From Doris montereyensis (taxonomy: Eukaryota > Mollusca > Gastropoda > Nudibranchia > Dorididae): a stretch of DNA of 64,000 nt. Where the stretch lies: contig JAXRKP010000053.1 of assembly GCA_037039925.1 (NCBI GenBank), forward strand, positions 399,867-463,866, read 5' to 3'. A program made the translations under genes and the position numbers. The notes under the pieces are model-generated. The model was not told the origin of the DNA. It ran no database searches and worked only from the letters and a program-made list of their open reading frames with translations. Of the stretch, positions 59,213 through 64,000 are shown one piece after another (the stretch's first letter is position 1; each line of letters opens with the position of its first letter).

Positions 59213-61465
59213 TATCTAATGCTATGCGAACAATAATTGTACATGTATAACAATAGTACAGTAATAACGTCTTGATAATAACTCTCATAACAGGTGAGTC
59301 AATAATGATAATTCTCTTTTGAGGTAAGAGTGAAAGGAGAGGGAGAGTAATCAATGAAAGTAATTTATTACTATTACATGTACAATAATTTATAAGTATC
59401 TTGAATCAAGGATATTGATACAATAACGTGATAATGATAAGGGAGAACTAAAAAGCATAAATGAGGATAATGGTGAGACGTAGAGTATGACGTTGCTTAT
59501 TCTGAAGATGACATTAAGCATTTAATATTATTGAATTATATGATATACATGTAAGAGCATGTCATGACAGGAGGATGAAAAAGTTTACAAGTTTTTACCA
59601 ATGAAGACATTATGATGGTGAAAGTGAAAACAAATTGTTAATGATAAGGGTGGCTATATGGTGTTGATGAGAGGTATTTGAATGCTGTTGATGAAGAAAA
59701 CATCAACAGTGATTAAAATGAATAACGTTTACAAGTAAGATGCTAATGAGAGATGCTAATGATGAGGATGAAACGGGGGAGAAGGATAATGAAATTACGT
59801 ATAGCGGAAATAGTACCGATAGTAATACTAACGCGACCATTTTCCAATAAACATTTGCGTCTGTGAAGACATCGGACTGTTCCCAGTCTAAACATACCCT
59901 GCGAGAGCATGTTTGAAATTGAGTGTCTCACTCCGATTTCGAACTAAGGAAGGAAGGGCATTCCACTCTTTGGCTCCCAAGTAGTTGAGGGAACGTTTGT
60001 AGACTTCAGTATTAGCTCGCGGTAAAGACAGGTTTTCTAATTGAGATCCATAGGGTGAATCTTTAAATTTGAATAGTTTCTGTAAATACCTTGGTGCAGT
60101 TTTTGTAATGACATTATGCATGATCATCAGGCGCCTTTGCGCGAACATCTTTTGAAGAGGAAGGCGGGAACCAAATCGGAAATACTGGCGGACGGCTGCA
60201 ACGCAATTACCTTTACCGCCCTTTTCTGTAGGGAGAAAAGATGGTCAAGATTGGACTGTGCAGATGTTCCCCAAACCGTACTACAGTAGATGAGAATACA
60301 CCGGATATAAGCAAAAGTAAAATACTTTACGACAGTTGAGGTCAATGACGAATTTGATCTTGTTCAATAAGAAGATCTTTGAGGAGATAGTCTTGCAAAG
60401 CTAAGATATATGCTTGTCCCACAAGAGATATTGATCAATTTTTATCCCTTAAGTTTTGTGGCCGGAGACTTCTCTGAGTTTAGCATGATCAAGTGCTAGA
60501 TTGAGAGAGTAAGAATATCTCTGAAATTTGTACCTATGAGCATACACTCTGTTTTAGTGGGATTTAATGTAATTTTATTGGCTCGACACCAGTACATGAG
60601 ATATGTGCAGGCTAACATTTAGCTCTTTGTTGATTATTTCCAGGTCGGAACCAGATTTGCTTAATGTGACGTCATCTACAAACATGTCACAACAAATATG
60701 CCGCAAAAATAGCGGTAAGTCATTGATGAACAATAGGAACAGCAATGGTCCTAATATGGAACCTTGTGGAACGCCTACTTCAGTGGGAAAGATTGAGGAC
60801 TTCTTATTCTGTAAGACTACTTGTTGAGTCCGTAATGAAAGGTATGAGTTGAAAAAGGTCAATGTCATTGGGGATAACCCATCAATTGACAATTTCTTTA
60901 GAAGAATATTATGATAAACCAGATCGAAGGCTTTGGAAAAATCAACGAAAATTACTCGTGTCATTTTGCTTTCATTCATAGAAGACAACCGGTTTGCAAT
61001 AAGCTTTAGGAGTGCAGATTCACATCAGTGATTAGCACGGAAACCTGACTGGTTCGCATGAATGAGATCATAGGAGCGTAAGTAGTTGGTTAGATGAAAG
61101 TGACAATGTCTTTCGAAAGGTTTGGAGAGAGCGGACAAAAATTGAGATTGAATGATAATCATTTGTGTCGTTTTTATCACCGCTTTTGAACAGAGGCATC
61201 AATCTGGCGTGTTTAAATTTGTGCGGATAAACACCTTTCGATATGCACATATTGTAGATGTAAGTTAGATCTCACATAAGGAGCTGCAAATTTCAGAATA
61301 CTTGCACTTACTCCATCGATCCCTGCATTATTACTCGGCTTCAGGGACAATATTAAGTTGAAGATCTCGTGAACCTCCATGAACGGAATAAAGAAAGGAG
61401 ACTGGTGATCATCAAAATTATGGGAGCAGAAGTCGATCAGGAAAAGTAGTTAGATAAGTCAGGCC
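58853..61465 (-). mobile_element. Jockey-superfamily-like LINE, 5'-truncated, with (TCAA)n tail
   Basis: Reverse-strand reading gives an RT with HKFKHARLMPLFKSGDKNDT (about 61220), VIFVDFSKAFDLVYHNILLK (60955-60890), GVPQGSILGPLLFLLFINDL (about 60775), the palm motif MFVDDVTLSKSG near 60680, YIRCILIYCSTVWGTSAQSN (60310-60250) and a C-terminal end AKEWNALPSLVRNRSETLNF at about 59945. Frameshifts near 60600 and elsewhere break it. The 3' part from 59887 contains an (AAT)n tract and ends AATAAAG followed by (ATCA)n at 58857-58893. The catalytic pair is VDD. Clade is inferred from motif wording only. Confidence 0.8.
59028..59213. repeat. (AAT)n microsatellite
   Basis: Two long AAT blocks separated by about 50 bp, within the 3' part of the LINE. 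Confidence 0.95.
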
Positions 61466-61979
61466 TGCAACAAACAGACAAACCAAATCAAACAAATAAA
61501 GACAAAGAAAAATCCCCAACCAAAAAAAACCCCAAACCAAAACAAAACAAACACCCGCCCCCAAAAACAAAACAAAAAACAAAACACAACAAAAAACAAA
61601 CAAAACAAGATAACCCAAAAACAAAAACAAAGCAAAACTCCCAGATGTAACCAGCAAGTTATAATTTTCAAACACTCAATGAATTGCATGTCTCATATTC
61701 AAATAATATAGTCATCAGAATATTCTTCCTCCCCCTCCCCATCCCCAGTTTTAACTTATCTTGTCTTATCATGTAAAGCAGCAGAGACTGGCAACTGTGT
61801 GTGTAGTAGTGGACGGCAGTGAACACGGTGACATTACAAAGGGATATATATATATATAGTTGTGTTTACAAGGGATTGACATTTCAATTGGAATAAAAAC
61901 GATAATAATGGTTTAGGTGAGTGACATAATTTAGGCAGAGCAAGATAATTCTGCTGGTCCAGTAAATACCGACTAATCA
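61466..61979. other. A/C-rich low-complexity sequence and spacer
   Basis: 61470-61640 is AAAC-rich. A short TA run lies at 61845-61857. Nothing else recognised before the satellite. Confidence 0.5.
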
Positions 61980-64000
61980 GTGTGAACGGTCAGACTGGCA
62001 AGAAATGATGCCCATTGATGGGTGTGAACGGCCAAACTGGCAAGAAATGATGTCCATTGATCGGTGTGAACGGCCAAACTGGCAAGAAATGATGCCCATT
62101 GATGGGTGTGAACGGCCAAACTGGCAAGAAATGATGCCCATTGATGGGTGTGAACGGCCAAACTGGTAAGAAATGATGCCCATCGATGGGTGTGAACGGC
62201 CAGACTGGCAAGAAATGATGCCCATTGATCGGTGTGAACGGCCAAACTGGCAAGAAATGATGCCAATTGATCGGTGTGAACGGCCAAACTGGCAAGAAAT
62301 GATGCCGATTGATCGGTGTGAACGGTCAGACTGGCAAGAAATGATGGCCATTGATCGGTGTGAACGGCCAAACTGGCAAGAAATGATGCCCATTGATCGG
62401 TGTGAACGGTCAGACTGGCAAGAAATGATGCCCATTGATCGGTGTGAACGGTCAGACTGGCAAGAAATGATGCCCATTGATCGGTGTGAGCAGCCAAACT
62501 GGCAAGAAATGATGCCCATTGATCGGTGTGAACGGCCAGACTGGCAAGACATGATGCCCATTGATCGGTGTGAACGGCCAATCTGGCAAGACATGATGCC
62601 CATTGATCGGTGTGAACGGCCAGACTGGCAAGACATGATGCCCATTGATCGGTGTGAACGGCCAGACTGGCAAGAAATGATGCCCATTGATCGGTGTGAA
62701 CGGCCAGACTGGCAAGACATGATGCCCATTGATAGGTGTGAACTGAACAGCCAAACTGGCAAGAAATGATGCCCATTGATCGGTGTGAACGGTCAGACTG
62801 GCAAGAAATGATGCCCATTGATCGGTGTGAACGGTCAGACTGGCAAGAAATGATGCCCATTGATCGGTGTGAACGGTCAGACTGGCAAGAAAATGATGTC
62901 CATTGATCGGTGTGAACGGCCAAACTGGCAAGAAATGATGCCCATTGATCGGTGTGAACGGCCAAACTGGCAAGAAATGATGCCCATTGATCGGTGTGAA
63001 CGGCCAGACTGGCAAGACATGATGCCCAATGATCGGTGTGAACGGCCAGACTGGCAAGACATGATGCCCATTGATCGGTGTGAACAGTCAGACTGGCAAG
63101 AAATGATACCCATTGATCGGTATGAACGGCCAATCTGGCAAGAAATGATGCCCATTGATCGGTGTGAACGGCCAAACTGGCAAGAAATGATGTCCATTGA
63201 TCGGTGTGAACGGTCAGACTGGCAAGAAATGATGCCCATTGATCGGTGTGAACGGTCAGACTGGCAAGAAATGATGCCCATTGATCGGTGTGAACGGCCA
63301 AACTGGCAAGAAATGATGTCCATTGATCGGTGTGAACGGCCAAACTGGCAAGAAATAATGCCCATTGATGGGTGTGAACGGCCAGACTGGCAAGACATGA
63401 TGCCCATTGATCAGTGTGAACGGCCAAACTGGCAAGAAATGATGCCCATTGATCGGTGTGAACGGTCAGACTGGCAAGAAATGATGCCGATTGATCGGTG
63501 TTAACGGCCAAACTGGCAAGAAATGATGCCCATTGATCGGTGTGAACGGTCAGACTGGCAAGAAATGATACCCATTGATCGGTGTGGACGGCCAATCTGG
63601 CAAGACATGATGCCCATTGATCGGTGTGAACGGCCAGACTGGCAAGACATGATGCCCATTGATCGGTGTGAACGGCCAAATTGGCAAGAAATGATGCCCA
63701 TTGATCGGTGTGAACGGCCAAACTGGCAAGAAATGATGCCCATTGATCGGTGTGAACGGCCAGACTGGCAAGAAATGATGCCCATTGATCGGTGTGAACG
63801 GTTAGACTGGCAAGAAATGATGCCCATTGGTCGGTGTGAACGGCCAAACTGGCAAGAAATGATGCCCATTGATAGGTGTGAACAGCTAAACTGGCAAGAA
63901 ATGATGCCGATTGATCGGTGTGAACGGTCAGACTGGCAAGAAATGATGCCCATTGATCGGTGTGAACGGTCAGACTGGCAAGAAATGATGCCCATTGATC
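61980..64000. repeat. 42-bp satellite, at least 48 copies, continuing past the window
   Basis: Unit about 42 bp, marked by TGATCGGTGTGAACGGCCA and CTGGCAAGAAATGATGCCCA. Main variants are YCARAC/CCAATC before TGG, AAGACATG for AAGAAATG and GATGGG for GATCGG. Because 42 is a multiple of three and the unit lacks stops in several frames, ORFs up to 624 codons appear. Single-base indels (extra A near 62889, extra bases near 62745) switch frame without a stop, as expected of non-coding satellite. Confidence 0.97.

Noticed and set aside
61973..63847. 624-codon ORF on the reverse strand
   Set aside because: It lies entirely within the 42-bp satellite. Several frames on both strands are open, and indels shift the frame mid-array without consequence, which argues against a selected protein.

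Overview
This is AT-rich nuclear DNA from a metazoan. It has GT-AG introns, small exons, non-LTR retrotransposons, tRNA-derived SINEs, MITEs and very many micro- and minisatellites. The gene families and LINE types fit a lophotrochozoan, most likely a mollusc such as a gastropod. That placement is an inference from family content; no taxon-diagnostic marker is visible. No prokaryotic operon, rRNA, functional tRNA or CRISPR array was seen.

Two host genes can be reconstructed exon by exon. (1) On the + strand, 2138-7661, is the 3' end of a secreted cysteine-rich protein of the von Willebrand factor / gel-forming mucin type. Seven exons (867 nt, 288 residues plus stop) encode two VWC-like modules and a C-terminal cystine knot; the 5' part lies outside the window. 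(2) On the - strand, 33665 down to 20348, is a five-exon glycine N-acyltransferase-like gene. Exons 1-4 are intact and in phase. Exon 5 carries two opposite single-base frameshifts in the acetyl-CoA-binding region, so the copy is either a null allele/recent pseudogene or contains assembly errors. Its 8.7-kb intron 4 is mostly a 6.8-kb minisatellite with a 16-bp monomer and a 32-bp dimeric higher-order repeat.

The rest is repeat-dominated. One APE-type LINE family with a (GAAA)n tail is present at least six times (1-781, 1022-1248, 43330-43750, 44880-47423, 50215-51895, 54188-56812), all copies broken. A second, Jockey-superfamily-like LINE lies at 58853-61465 and a third LINE tail at 35597-35815. 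Four SINE or SINE-like families recur. DNA transposons include two hAT-type MITEs (one with a perfect 8-bp target duplication), a pogo/Tigger-like MITE with TA duplication, and a second copy of it broken by a PIF/Harbinger-like element and by a LINE. Relics of a Tc/mariner-like transposase and of a THAP domain are also present.

Tandem repeats with 16/32-, 23-, 29-, 30-, 42-, 60- and 61-bp units, plus long GAA, GA, CT, GTAT, TA, AATG and AAT tracts, make up a large part of the window. They also generate most of the long open reading frames, which I do not regard as genes.
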